The notes beneath the pieces were generated by a model, which searched no databases, had not been told where the DNA came from, and saw only the letters and a list, made by a program, of their open reading frames with translations. Shown here piece by piece: positions 22,209 to 33,655 of a DNA stretch of 64,000 nucleotides. Position 1 is the first letter of the stretch; every line of letters begins with the position of its first letter. Source of the stretch: Cordia subcordata (Eukaryota > Streptophyta > Magnoliopsida > Boraginales > Cordiaceae); NCBI GenBank assembly GCA_028554755.1, contig JAPTOF010000011.1, positions 4,492,501 to 4,556,500 on the forward strand. The letters run 5' to 3'. Position numbers and translations under genes: made by a program.

Positions 22209-22475
22209 CTCTGTTTGTTATAGTCTTATTTTAAGATACTTATCCTATTAAAATGAGGGCACATCTTATAAGATTTAACAAATCTTATCATGCATTCTAT
22301 GAAAATTTAAAACAAAACTATACTTTTTACTTTATAAGAAATAAGCAATCCTTCCTATCTTATTTTTTACAACTATAGAATGCATTGTACATATGATAAG
22401 ATATCTTAAATCTTATAAGATATCTCTAAATTTTAATAGGATAAGTATCTTAAAATAAGATCATTCCAAACACAC
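22209..22475. mobile_element. Foldback MITE with about 100-bp inverted arms
   Basis: The 267-bp element is almost entirely self-complementary. The run from 22225 (TCTTATTTTAAGATACTTAT then CCTATTAAAAT) recurs inverted, without change over 31 bases, near 22430-22460. Looser complementarity continues through CTTATAAGATTTAA and GCATTCTAT. Termini are CTCTGTTTG and (minus) GTGTGTTTG, with TA on both sides (22207-22208, 22476-22477). TA duplication suggests a Tc1/Mariner-like origin, but the termini are not the classic Stowaway type. Confidence 0.7.
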
Positions 22476-23234
22476 TATTAGATTCAAATCTTAATAGGGG
22501 CAAGCATGGATAATTTTTTTCTTTTAAAAAAAGAAAGATGAAGAAAATATCTTGTGCCATCTCATGCATCTTCTTGCCCGCTTTTATTTGGTATTTTATT
22601 ATTCACATGATCATGAATTTAATGTTCAAGACTCTTTAAATTCTTTAAGTACTTGTCACTTGTTTTATTCACGTTTCTAGTAAAAAGGACAGGTATTAAG
22701 TGTGGGCTTGCTGCAATATGGCTATATTCCTCCTACTCTAAAATTGACATCGACTTAGAAATGCGACGAGTGATCTAAAACCTGACCATGGTAGGAGCTT
22801 CCTCCTTTGGTGATTTCATTATTGGCCAGCACTACTCGTTTACAAATAAATGCACAAGGCTAAAGTCCACCAACTAAAAATCAGATCGATCTTAAGCCTC
22901 TTATTATAGAACTCATTCATTATTTTTCATCAAGTTTAATATTCTGACTCCCACTGCATTAAACTATGGTCCTCATCACGTTTCTGCAGATATATTCTGT
23001 TCAATTCATCAATTCTTTTTCCACATAATTAATTCCATTGATTTGAAATTTTAGTTAGTTCTTTCTACTAGAGCCCATTGAAGACCAAATCATATGGATT
23101 TTCATGCAAGAAAAAGTGAAGCAAATTTATGGCTACATACAAAAAGCCAATACGTGGTGCTTGAATAATGTCTGAGGAGTATCAATCCACTTTTATCATT
23201 CAAATATTACTCTCTGTATTATATACTCCAAGGA
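22476..23234. other. Spacer
   Basis: AT-rich with no gene or repeat I can identify. Confidence 0.4.
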
Positions 23235-23683
23235 TATTTGTCAAGAAGTTACCCGGGCTAGGAACCTCATGGCCAAAAATCGCGTGCCAGGATTTCTCAC
23301 ATTCATCGAGAAGGAAACCAACCTGCTGTTCTTCTTGCTAATTTGGGGGTTGATGCGATGAGCTTGACAATTCTTGACGAATATTACAATTATGCTCGGC
23401 TTAGAGGTCTTATTAAGTGCGACCAGATGGGTCTACCCAATTTTAGATGGTAGAGTAGTGGTGTGTAGGTTTATTTTTTCTTCTAAAGATAGTAATACTA
23501 CCTTATTTTATTTTTTGCATGCAGTGCATCTCATTTCTGTATTTCGTATTAAACTCACCTGTCAACCTTCATATCTTAGAGGATCAAGTTTAAGCCCCCT
23601 CTTTATTTATATATATTTTTTGTTCTGATTTAATAAAATTTCAGAAAGTGCACCTCCCTCTACCTAAAAAAAAGAAAAGAAAA
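23235..23683 (+). pseudogene. LINE-D: 3' end of an L1-type LINE (RNase H end, 3' UTR, A-tail)
   Basis: The plus strand reads CQEVTRARNLM, then after a frame change SHIHREGNQPAVLLANLGVD and LRGLIKCDQMGLPN, the closing part of the LINE RNase H domain. The 3' UTR matches LINE-C (CCCCTCTTTATTT, TTAATAAAATTT, CTCCC), and an A-rich tail follows at 23666-23683. It is a strongly 5'-truncated insertion of the LINE-C family, plus strand. Confidence 0.75.
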
Positions 23684-24263
23684 CCCGTAAACCACCCAAC
23701 CCCCCCCCCTCCCAACACCAAAACCCACCACGCGGGTCCCCCTTCCCACAGAAATAATTTAGGTGAAAAAGAGAAAACATCAGGCTTTTTGTTTGGCTAG
23801 AAATTAAGATGTCCAGTTGGACTCAAAAGGCAGTATTATTTGGTGAACAAAGCCGGAAAGTTTCTGAAAAAGCCATGCAAATGTAATGTTAGAATGAATC
23901 ATTTGGGTTGTAAAGGATTACATAACTTTGGGGCTAGTAAATAGGGACTGATTTTGTTGGTGTATTAATAGAGACGGACGGTTGGGTAGATAAGTGGTCC
24001 AGGAAAGGGATAAGTTGTTAGTCATCACGAGGAAGAACATGCAAGTGGCCTCCTCCTCCACTTGCTATATTCAATCTCATGGGGAAGATTCTGGATTGCA
24101 TTTTGCTCTAATTGCTTGGAGTGTTTCAATAATTATTTCAATAACTTAATTTCAGCTATGTTGCGTTCAACCGTCTTTATAATTATTCTCAAATGATTTC
24201 GATGTGATCATTGGCTAATATTGACGGAAAGAATTGTTTGTTAGTTTAAAAAAAAAGAAAAAG
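23684..24263. other. Spacer with poly(C) stretch
   Basis: Poly(C)-rich sequence just after the LINE-D tail (about 23700-23715), then unremarkable sequence with no coding match. Confidence 0.4.
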
Positions 24264-24282
24264 AAAATCTCTTTTTTGGCCA

Positions 24283-24399
24283 AAGATTAGGGGTAGGTCA
24301 AATGGTTGAGACTATCTACTCCAAATGTGAGATCCTGGATTCATATTTTATGAATATGGGGGATCTCCCTCCCCCCCCCCCTAAAAAAAAAAAAAGGGG
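24283..24399 (+). mobile_element. tRNA-derived SINE with 19-bp target duplication
   Basis: The body begins AAGATTAGGGGTAGGTCAAATGG. GGTCAAATGGTTGAGACT resembles a pol III A box and GGATTCATATTTT an eroded B box. It ends in a C-run then an A-run (24383-24395). It is flanked by AAAATCTCTTTTTTGGCCA (24264-24282) and AAAATCTCTCTTTTGGCCA (24400-24418), 18 of 19 identical. Long duplication plus A-tail is the signature of LINE-mediated SINE insertion. Confidence 0.8.
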
Positions 24400-24418
24400 A
24401 AAATCTCTCTTTTGGCCA

Positions 24419-25036
24419 ATTTTTTCATGGATCAACTAATTTACTCTGCCCTCGTTTTAACCAATACAAAGAGGAGAAGGAAGGAGGGACTCTCTTCTAT
24501 ATTTGTTTGTTTTTGAGTATATTAGGTTTGGTTTTAGAATAAAAGCTGAATTGAAAGGATAAGCATGTAAAACTACTACAACTGCTTTAAGATTTCCATT
24601 TTATTATCATATTACGGCTCGTTGTTATATATAGTCACGTAGAGAGGGTTAATGTCATAATGGACAGATAATATCCTCCCTAATTCTTCTTGATCTTCAA
24701 GTTATTGGATAGCTGTAAATATAGTACTCTTATCCCCGCACTAAAGATGAGTCACTTTATACTGCGCTGTTACTAACACCATTTGTAACCATGCATCTGC
24801 ATTCTTTCTCATCCACCCTTTCTTTCTACACCAACTTTACAAACTTTATCGTCTGTTTTCACCTTATTATACTGTTTTCTAATTTCTATGATAGCCTTAA
24901 TCATTAAAGTCTTTTTGGCCAATATCATAGTGGTATCCCAAGTGAACCTAAATTTTTTTGTATCTTCTAAATAGTACAAATTACGAGTACCCATCTATAT
25001 AAAAAGATAGCATAACTCCAATTTCAACGACACTAA
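24419..25036. other. Spacer
   Basis: No gene recognised. A 61-codon open frame on the minus strand (24809-24994) has no family match. Confidence 0.4.
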
Positions 25037-25793
25037 GGGTCTGTTCGACAAATTTAGCTGTTGAAGTAGTGGATAGCTGTTTGAGTAGCTGATAGTTGTT
25101 TGGGTAGCTGATAGCTGTTGTATTTTAGCTGTTAGCGGATAGCTGTTTAACTAGTTGATTGAACAAAATGTGTTCGGTAAAATTAGTTGTTAGATTAGCT
25201 GTGGATGTTAAATGATGTAAAAAGACATTGATATCATGTTATTATTATTATTGTTATTATGATAATTGTAATTACTATTACTATTATAGGAATAAGATAA
25301 TATATTTCACAATTAGATATTTATTTTCATAATCATATTTTAATATTAAAGTATAACTAATTTTTTGATAAAATATTTATATCAATATTACAAAAATTAA
25401 TTTTAATAGATTCAAAATTATTTTGTTAAAAAAATGTACTTATAAAATTTATGCTTTTAGTAATGTTGATTATATAGAAATTGAAATTCATTTTTATATT
25501 ATTTCTTATTTATATTTGTGAAAGAAAAGATAAAAATATAGAAAGAGATTGGAAAAAGAATAGAAAAATAAAAAATGCAAAAAGGGTAGAATTGCCAAAA
25601 AAAATAAGAAAAGCTAAAAGCTACTTGAAACGGTAAAATTTTTAGCTTTTGAGAAACGCTAGTTGAAACGCTAAAAGCTATATAAAAAGTTACTTGAAAT
25701 GCTAGTTTACCGAACAGCAATAATTTAGCAAAATAGTGTTTTGACCAATCAAAACGCTAAACGCTACTTGAAAAGTTGTTGTCGAACACGCAC
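25037..25793. mobile_element. Tourist-like MITE or deleted PIF/Harbinger element, 757 bp
   Basis: Termini are GGGTCTGTTCGACAAATTT and (minus) GTGCGTGTTCGACAACAAC, flanked by TAA at 25034-25036 and 25794-25796. Subterminal arms carry repeats (GATAGCTGTTTGAGTAGC-type on the left, GCTAAAAGCTACTTGAAACG-type on the right) that are loosely complementary. Non-coding interior. Confidence 0.75.
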
Positions 25794-25911
25794 TAATTAT
25801 AAATTTAACTATCTACAATTTGTCACCCACAACGCATAATTCTGGCTAAAAGTTGGTAATAATTAAGTATTTTCTTGCAACGAATTAAAAGAGAAAAGAG
25901 GCCATCATGAG

Positions 25912-26731
25912 TAGGGGTGGGAATCGGAACAGAGATAATCGAATAATCAGATATCTGATAGTTGGATATTGGATTACAAAATCAACTATCCAATTAGATA
26001 GTTCAAAAGTACCTATCTGGCCAGATATAAAATATTTTCGGATAGTCGAATTTTCGAATTTATTTAATAATTAAAAATTATTTAAATTCTCATTCAATAT
26101 TTTACTACTAAACAATATTACAACAATATAGATTTAGTGTCACTTGAACTATAACAATATTAAATTGCATTGAATAAGAAAAAGAAAAAATTGACACATT
26201 TCACTAAATATGAAGTTTACCACAAACTATAATTCATACTAATATGCCACACAAAATAATAGTAAATAATAACCAATATACATAAGTTTACCACAAATCA
26301 TTGTCCACATTAGTATGTCGCACAAACCACAGCCGATATTAAATACAAAATCTATCACAATCTATATTTGACAACAAGTCATCAAATATTTTGTAACAAA
26401 AGTTAAACAAATAAAATATCCCAAATGCAAGACATAAAACTAAAATATTTAAAATAAAGTTAAAAGTCATAAAATAATAAATTGTTGAACCATATTTGTA
26501 CAATGAAGCCCTTAACATGAAATTATTATATTTTTATATGTGTTTTATATTCGGATATTTAGGAACGGATTCGAATAGTAAAAAATGATCCGAATTCCGA
26601 TTCGATATCTAGTATTTTTATCGAATATCTGATTCAGATATATCCGTATCCGAAATTTTCATAATTTTTCTATTTAATCGAGTTCGAATACGTATACGAA
26701 TTCGGATACGAAATGGATATACCCACCCCTA
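25912..26731. mobile_element. hAT-type non-autonomous element, 820 bp
   Basis: Termini are TAGGGGTGGGAATCGGA and (minus) TAGGGGTGGGTATATCC; TAGGGGTGGG is a common plant hAT terminus. Flanks ATCATGAG and TCCATGAC share five of eight positions, consistent with an eroded 8-bp duplication. Both subterminal regions are rich in GATAT/GAATATC, giving loose self-complementarity. No transposase reading is visible. Confidence 0.7.
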
Positions 26732-27120
26732 TCCATGACCCTCAACCTATAATTATGTCATGTGAGATTTGGTTTTTCAAATTAAATGCGTGGAATGAAT
26801 TTATTTTGATGGCCTCTTGTTCTTGGCAATTAATTTCTTCAAGTGGCAATCAATTTGATTTCTTCTCTCTATTTTAAGACCTAAGAAAAATGAAGTAGGA
26901 TATTTACAAGACAGCACAGCGAGGGTGTATGATTTTATGTCACGAAATGGTTGATCAGATGGTTGACCCATCCTTTGAGAAGTAGCTTACCTCTTTTATA
27001 ATGCAATAACTCGCTCAAGGAAATCACAAAGCATAAGATGTTGTTGGAGTACTAATCCATGCCACGCATGCATGTTAACAAGTGACTTGTGGCGCTGTCT
27101 TTGCAAGTTGTGTTCAAAGG
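26732..27120. other. Spacer
   Basis: No gene or repeat identified. Confidence 0.4.
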
Positions 27121-27129
27121 AACTTTGGT

Positions 27130-27229
27130 TTTTTTTTTTTTTTTTAATCACCCATCCTCATGGTATTCAAATCCAAGATCTTATGTTTGAGAGAAATAAT
27201 ATCAACTACTTAAGTTATCTCTTGATTGA
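27130..27229 (-). mobile_element. tRNA-derived SINE, minus strand
   Basis: Minus strand: AACTTAAGTAGTTGATAT (A box-like), GGATTTGAATACC (B box-like, compare GGTTCGAATCC), GGGTGATT, then an A-tail (T-run at 27129-27145). It is flanked by perfect AACTTTGGT at 27121-27129 and 27230-27238. Confidence 0.75.
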
Positions 27230-27238
27230 AACTTTGGT

Positions 27239-27539
27239 AAGCTTCTTTTAAAAGTAGCAATCCAATTATATATATATATATAATATAATTTTTCAAATTT
27301 CATCACTAAATGACTAATGATTGAGGTAAATAGAACAACATTACTCAATTAATAGGTCGTTAATATATTATTCAACTTAAAATACTTGAACTCAAATATT
27401 ACACACACTTACACACACATTATATATATAATTATATATATAAGGGCCCAAAACAATATATATAATAATAAATATGGTCAAAATATACCATGCTGGCATG
27501 ATATGGCTATGAAGAAAGAAGTTACTAATTTTTTTTTTT
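27239..27539. other. AT-rich spacer with TA microsatellites
   Basis: (TA)n runs at about 27268-27290 and 27420-27445, CACA-rich at 27403-27420. No gene. Confidence 0.5.
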
Positions 27540-27693
27540 GGGACAAATTCCCCAAATGCTCCCTATGTTTATAAAAAGTATCATTTTGGCCCCTCTTGTA
27601 TCAAAAGTGACTCACTTAGCCCTCATTGTTTTTAAAAGGTGCTATTTTTCCTATTATTTTAAAAGTGATTCATTTAGTCTCTCATGTTTGCAA

Positions 27694-27726
<33 letters not shown>

Positions 27727-27935
27727 TTTATTTCCATTTTGACCTTCAAAAGTGGTCATATGACCAAAACATGACTAATTAATGAGGATGAAATAGACAT
27801 ATTCTACAAATATTAAGGACCAAATAAGTCATGTCTAAAATAATAGGACTTAATTGGTACTTTTTATAAGCATTAAGGACCAAGTAGGTAAAATTTTTAA
27901 AACAATAAAGGCCAAAATGGGTAAATTTTACCATG
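27540..27935. repeat. Foldback repeat element with (AAT)n core
   Basis: The left half has three or four copies of a unit of about 45 bp of the form 'CCCT.(A/T)TGTTT.TAAAA.GT....TT.G'. The right half carries the complementary units ('AC(A/T)..TAAGGACCAA.TA'). The outer ends are inverted: TGCTCCCTATGTTTATAAAA left, and CCATTTTGGCCTTTATTG on the minus strand right. An ATA trinucleotide run (27693-27728) sits near the centre. No clean target duplication was seen. Confidence 0.55.
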
Positions 27936-28426
27936 CACCAAAGGAGCTGTGCACCACTTGAGCATCATGCACCCCAAAACACGTGAGCTTTATGAAGAGA
28001 GTGGAAGAGAGCGAAAATCTAATCCTCCTCGACTTCTCCCTTCATGCTCGAGCCTTCACCATCACATGCCTTTCCTCATTCTGCTAAGTCTTCAACATCA
28101 CAAAGAGAGACTCCAGATCTGCAAAGCTCGATCCTTCTCAGCTTCTCCATCACTACTAGTTCTCCGTCGCCGCTACTTCTTTACTGCCACTCACGCCTTG
28201 CTTTTTGTTTTTTTTTGGGCTAAATCAAAGCTCCTGCTTTATTTTCACGGTTTGGGTTTTTTGATGTGGGAGGGTGTAGTTTTTTCATTTTTGTCCAATA
28301 TGTGTATGCAAATACACATATAATATAAAAGATTAAAAAAAAAAAAAAAGATGAAGATGAAGAAAGAAGACTGTTGCCCAAATAATGAATCCAAAAGGGA
28401 ATAAATTAGATTAATAGCACAAATAG
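27936..28426. other. Spacer, possible captured exon-like sequence
   Basis: 27949-28323 stays open on the plus strand (124 codons) with higher GC and Ser/Leu/His-rich composition (for example LLPSCSSLHHHMPFL). I recognise no family. It may be untranslated sequence from a gene or a chance frame. Confidence 0.3.
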
Positions 28427-28436
28427 ACAATTAAAA

Positions 28437-28665
28437 CTCTTTTTTTTTTCTTTTTTTTTTTTAGTAAAAGGGAGATGACACTCCCTAAATTTTATTAACT
28501 AAAAAAATAAAAATACAAATAGAGAGGGGACGTAGATCTTACCCTCTAGTCTACTCTTAGGCATGGAGAGCTGACAGGCCAACTTTCGTACAAGAAAAAT
28601 ACTCATGCAGATGTGAATGCAAAGAAAGTAAATTAGATAGTACTATTACCCTTATAAAATAAAAC
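28437..28665 (-). other. LINE-C 3' UTR and poly(A) tail
   Basis: The minus strand shows CCCCTCTCTATTTG, TTAATAAAATTT (polyadenylation-signal-like AATAAA), a short hairpin GGGAG-tgtcat-CTCCC (28470-28485) and then an A-run with one G (28437-28462). The same order, without the perfect hairpin, ends LINE-D. Confidence 0.7.
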
Positions 28666-29230
28666 TCAAAATAAACAAGGTAATACCGCTACTCTTATAA
28701 ACACAAAAACCAAGACACTTCTAAACTGCTGATGCAGGTTAGGAATACCCATTTGATCATATCTAACTAAACCCCGAAGAAGCAGCATGGAACTACATTC
28801 CTCAACTATCACTAGCTCTATACCATCAACACCCAAATTAGCAATGAAATTCACTCGCTTGTTCCCTTCTCTGCATATGTGGGAAATCCCTGCTTGAGAG
28901 AGTTCGATAAGATTCCTTGCCCTTACAACTTCATGACAAACACTCCAAGCATGAGAAATCCCATGCATTAAGTGAACCACCCAAAAAGAGTCCATCTTAA
29001 CCTAGGTCTGATAAAAACCTCGACCAAGACAAAGTTGCAGGCCTCTTGTCAACACTTTGCGTTCTGTTAAGACCACAGAATCCATCTCAAGGTCTTCAAA
29101 AAATCCAAAAACAAACCTTGATCATCACGTAACAATCCTCCCCCATCTACAAACTCACAAAATGCCTTAACACTACCATCAATATTAAGCTTAACATTCC
29201 CCCGGCTTGGTTTTTCCTAGTAGATAGCGT
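28666..29230 (-). pseudogene. LINE-C RNase H domain
   Basis: The N-terminal strand reads KLNIDGSVKAF with the first catalytic Asp, then GGGLLRDDQGLF. The C-terminal part (28666-28995) is one open frame: DSFWVVHLMHG, RARNLIELSQAGISHICREG, NFIANLGVDG, GLVRYDQMGIPN. A stop or frameshift separates the halves at about 29000. RNase H would remove template RNA during reverse transcription. Confidence 0.8.
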
Positions 29231-29506
29231 GTGGGATCTTCAGAGGCACTTGAGGAAGATTCACCCAAAAATAACTCATAAGATCTTCATCCCCAGTCCA
29301 TTACTGCCTATTTAAAAGTCCTGCTTGACACAATATCCCCACAAGTTTATCAATACGCCAGACGATCTTAGCTAAGTGGAAACCACTCGCCCTATGCTTG
29401 TAGTCATTTCGCTCCAACCAAATGCACAAAGGACTAAAATAGGCATAATCGTTGTTATGTGATTTTGGTTAATTAAAAAGCTAGAAGCATACCACCTCAT
29501 AAGCCA

Positions 29507-29965
29507 TTAACGCAACCCAACAAAATGACCCAATTGTATCCGAAACAAAGCACCATAATGATTCCAAATTGCCACAAGTTTATTCGCCAAGAAGAACATG
29601 TGTTCCACAATCTCTAATTGATCGCAGCATTGACAGTGCGATGCAAGCGCAATCCTTTTCTGTTGCAACCGCACATCTACTGGGAACCAGTCACTTAGCA
29701 TTCTCCATAAGAAAAATGAAATCTTCAAAGGTACTAACTTGCTCCACACCTGTTTGGATATGAAATTCGAAGCTTTGTTTTGTTGCACCATGTCCCAAGC
29801 GCTACTCGTTGAGAATTCCCTATTTTTGGAAGGAAGCCAATAAGGGACATCAAAACCACCCGCAACAGGCACCTTCATAACCTTCATGGCCATATGCACT
29901 GGTAATAAACTACAAAGCTTCTCGAAATCCCACTGGCTGTTGACCCAAACATCCTTAACACGCAA
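29507..29965 (-). pseudogene. LINE-C zf-RVT (RT zinc-binding) domain
   Basis: One open frame of 152 residues: DVPYWLPSKNREFSTSSAWD, VWSKLVPLKISFFLWRMLSD, QQKRIALASHCQCCDQLE, EHMFFLANKLVAIWN. This is the plant LINE zf-RVT domain: W..........F....W.....P.....l...C..C....E...Hlf. It lies between RT and RNase H. The segment 29990-30600 links it to the RT and is fragmentary. Confidence 0.8.
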
Positions 29966-30599
29966 CTAACCTTGCTTAAAACTTTGTACTACATCGCTAA
30001 GCTTTCCTTCCTCCAACCATACGTCCCACCAGAATCATAAATTTCGATTGCCAATTCCCATTGCATGTATTGGTCCGTCTTTTCTTTAATATTTAGCAAT
30101 CTCTTCCATAAAGGCAAGTCATTACAAGAAATGACAGATTCATAAGGGTGCTTACTTTTACAACACTTGTAATGCAAGAATGAACACCATAAACCAATGG
30201 CTGTGTAGAACCTCCACCAAAGTTTAAATTCAATGGCCTAAACAACATATCTCAAGCAACGAAATCCCAAGCCCCATTCTTCCACAAGGTAACAAACCTT
30301 TTGCCAAGAACACCATCGAGTTCGCTTTAATGTTCCCTTGTCTTCCCAAAGGAACGCGTTGAAAATCCACTCCAATCTTATAAGAACTGTCTCTGAGGCC
30401 TCAAAACCAGTAATAAATACAAAGGCATACTGGCAAGAGTACTTTTTAAAAGCACAATCCTACCTCTAAGAGATGAAATCTTCGATTCCTATCCCTCTAA
30501 CCTATAGCTGATCTTTGCTATAAGACCATCAAAAAGAATTACTTTCTTTCTCCCCTTGTGCAGCGGGATACCAAGATACTTAGTAGGGAACTAGCCATT

Positions 30600-31700
30600 T
30601 CTGAATCCTATTATCTTTTCCATACTCCCTTTGCGACTTGAAAAAGCTTTATCAGGCAAGACAAACAACTTTTCTCAGCATTACCTTTTTGCCCCAACAT
30701 TTCTTCATAATGCTTTAATAACTGCATAACTTTTATGAGGGATGACTTGCATCCATTAGAAAATATAACAATGTTAGCAGCAAAACTCAAGTGACAAACT
30801 AACACTAGGCACCCCGTTAGATAACCGATATTAGGATTACAAATAAATGAGTTATTTAAGCAACGAGATAAATAGTCGGCAGCAATAATAAAGAGAAAAG
30901 AGGAAAGGGGGTTACCTTGCCTAATACCTCTGCTAGAAGGAAAGAAACCAACCGACTCACTGTTAAATAAAATCGAGAAGTAACAAGAGGAGACACAATT
31001 CTTGACCTTATTGATCCAATTTTGCGAAAATCCAGAAGATTTCACCATATCAAAGATGAACTACCAACTCAAACGGTCATACACTTTCATGATATCCAGC
31101 TTCAGAAGAATGTTACCTCTGGGCACCTTATCATTAATGTAATTTACCATCTCTTACGCCAAAAGAATATTATCACTTATAATGCGACCTTCACAAAACC
31201 ACTTTGATTTCCAAAGATCAAATCTGGGAAAAGGGTCCCAAGCCAGTTAACAAGGATCTTTGAGAGAATTTTGTAAAAGACATTACGCAAGCTTATGGGT
31301 CTAAAATCACTCCACCACTTAGTGTTATCCTTTTTAAGAAGTAACACAATAGTAGTCGCATTAACACCTCTCGGCAATTTCTTACCCTGAAAAAAATTGA
31401 TAACTACCTCCAAAAGGTCTGCCTTTATGATTTCCCAACAATGCTTGAAAAAAGTAGAAATATACCCATCAGGACCTGCTACACTCGCCTTATCAATGGA
31501 CTAAACGGCCTCGTGGATTTCTTTTACAAACGGAGTACCATCCAACATACTGTTGTCACTACTCGAAATAATCCGAGGCACCATATCCCAATTTCCTTCA
31601 ATATGGCTATCCCCTTCCCCTTTTAAAAGAGCAGAGAAAAAATCAACAGCAGAAGATTTCAGAGCCTCGCTATCTTCAATAACTTCCCCATTCAATGATT
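30600..31700 (-). pseudogene. LINE-C reverse transcriptase, catalytic box lost
   Basis: Fingers and palm are recognisable: GKKLPRGVNATTIVLLLKK and KWWSDFRPISLRNVFYKILS (31177-31413), then WINKVKNCVSSCYFSILFN, GFFPSSRGIRQGNPLSSFLF, AADYLSRCLN (30611-31048). The FADD box reads FAANIVIF (near 30775): both catalytic aspartates are gone. Reads before it (31501-31997: VVAITELNKAV, FLRQKDGRGWLAQGDHNTRY) are the usual linker after the endonuclease ('..s...Wl..GD.NT.fFH'). Frameshifts separate the blocks. Confidence 0.85.
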
Positions 31701-32219
31701 CAACCGCCCAAATATTATTACGAATGCAATGTTGGCCAAGAGAGAATGGAAATAACGAGTGTTATGGTCTCCCTGAGCTAACCACCCGCGTCCATCCTTT
31801 TGCCTAAGAAATTGTTCTTCCTCATTGACAGCTTTATTCAACTCAGTTATAGCTACAACCGGAGCTTCCTTATTAAGATCATTCAGGTCATTTTCAAAAT
31901 TAACTTCAGCCACGTGGACCAAGCTCTTTGCTTGTCTCACCTTGTCAAAAACATCCCTAAAATGAAATTTGTTCCACCGTTTCAACTTACATTTCAAGCG
32001 CTGAAGTTTTTCAAAATTTAATCAATCCTTGTCCTTTGATAGGCAACTTCCAATTGCTATGAACAACCACATAAAAGTCTTCTCTTTAGGTCCACACATT
32101 AAGGAAATGAAATGAGGAAGACCCTCGCTCTCTATTCATATAAAAAGAGAAAAAGTAGGGGTTAATGATCTGAATCATCTCCTCATTCCAAGTGACAGTT
32201 CCGAGATGTAGGAAACATA

Positions 32220-32816
32220 GAACCCTAATCACCATTAATACATATTTTATCGTGTCTTTGGAAAACCCTCTTATTAGTCCAGGTTAAAGCACTGCCTTCA
32301 AAGCTAGCATCAATGAGACCACAAGAGAAAAGGCAAAAAGCAAAGTTTTCCATGGAGTTTGCTTGAGGGGAAGCCCTAAAACACTTTTCATGAGCATGTA
32401 AAATAGTGTTGTTGTCTCCCCCAACCAAACAAGACATAACATTAACAGCAGCAATTCGCCCCAATTTTTCCCATAATGCAACCCTGTCCTGAAGACTATG
32501 CCTCGTAAAAACAAATAAGAGCAATAACAGCTTAGGAAACCACAAATTCTTAACCCTAGAGGTACACTAATGATGATCACTCACCACTTCACAATCTAGT
32601 TTATGTCCCCAAAAACACCAAATATGATTATGCTCCAAAGCTATAGCATTTGAGAAGCCCAACCTTCTAGGAAAAGAATTTATCTTGTCCTTATTCATCA
32701 TATGTTCAATAATGATGAAAACTTTAACCTTATGAGTTTTAATGAGATTTTTAAGTCTCGTTAAACTTTGGGGGTGCAGTAATGCCCCTTGAATTCCAAA
32801 TAAGAAAATTAGTCAT
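32220..32816 (-). pseudogene. LINE-C ORF2 start and endonuclease domain
   Basis: The start ATG at 32816-32814 reads MTNFLIWNSRGI, matching the usual plant opening 'M..l.WN.rGl'. It continues in another frame RLKNLIKTHKVKVFIIIEHM, RLGFSNAIALEHN, then RVALWEKLGRIAA and CLVGGDNNTILHAHEKCF (GDFN box as GDNN), FCLFSCGLIDASFEGSALTW and FQRHDKI. The order equals that of apurinic endonuclease domains of L1 elements. At least three frame changes. Confidence 0.85.
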
Positions 32817-33655
32817 TAAACTTCGACTGAAGTAAACTATTCATCATACTTCTAGTAGCAACACCACTTATTTGAGAAATAGAAACATCTTTGAATTTAC
32901 CTTCACGGCTCCCTCCTTTAGCTATTAGGTGACCTGCCTTTTTGCTAGCTCTAACAAAATTAACATTCAAGGTAAAGTTCGCAATATGGTCATCATTAGC
33001 CTCCTCTTTCAATGTAGCTGGAATGAAATCTTCATCATTATCTGCTTCCATGCCCTCATTATTATTAACATTATTCAAATTTTGCTCAAAATCTTGAGAA
33101 ACAAGGACCATTTCCAGATTAATATCGTTCATGTTCGTGGTCAATGGACCTCTCTAGAACATTTTTCAACCAAAGCTCTCTACTAGTCTCTACAACCCTC
33201 TGTCGAGCATTACTTAGATGTCCTTTATGATTTGCCACTAAATCATCTTCTATATTATATTGGGAGCTATTAACAATATTATCATTCATATCAGCCTCCT
33301 CTGGTCGAACTAAACTTAGGCTTCTTTGGTCCTGGTGTTTCTCATTAATTGATGTAACATGATGGATATCAATCTGCTTACATGTGCAATTCACTGATGG
33401 TGCCTCAGATTTAAAATTATTCTTAACACCAATGGCTTCGTTCTCTTGCGATAACAATTGATCATTAAAGATGACATCATTTTCCATGGCTGGGATTATA
33501 GCAAGCTACTGATCATTAACATCTAAAGGCTCCTGGTTATCAGTAAGTTGTTTCTCCTCCTCAAGAGCATCATATTTATTCTACATAAGAATCTCAGTCC
33601 TGTTATTGTCTTGTTGGCACCCATCTTTCACAGGCCTAAACTCCCTTTGTTCCAT
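32809..33655 (-). pseudogene. LINE-C ORF1, C-terminal part
   Basis: It reads REFRPVKDGCQQ and NKYDALEEEKQL (typical plant ORF1 'w.pv.....N.fdaL'), then two open stretches (33119-33487 and 32809-33144) rich in Asn, Asp and Glu with low complexity, ending RSMMNSLLQSKFND-stop. The last codons overlap the ORF2 start in ATGACTAA. The DUF4283-like N-terminal part is missing because the insertion is 5'-truncated at about 33661. Confidence 0.7.

Noticed and set aside
24283..24399. A tRNA gene
   Set aside because: Box-like motifs only; no cloverleaf, and the A-tail plus 19-bp duplication identify a SINE.
27949..28323. 124-codon open frame as a host gene
   Set aside because: No recognisable domain, no splice context I can defend, composition biased to Ser/Leu/His; kept only as a spacer note.
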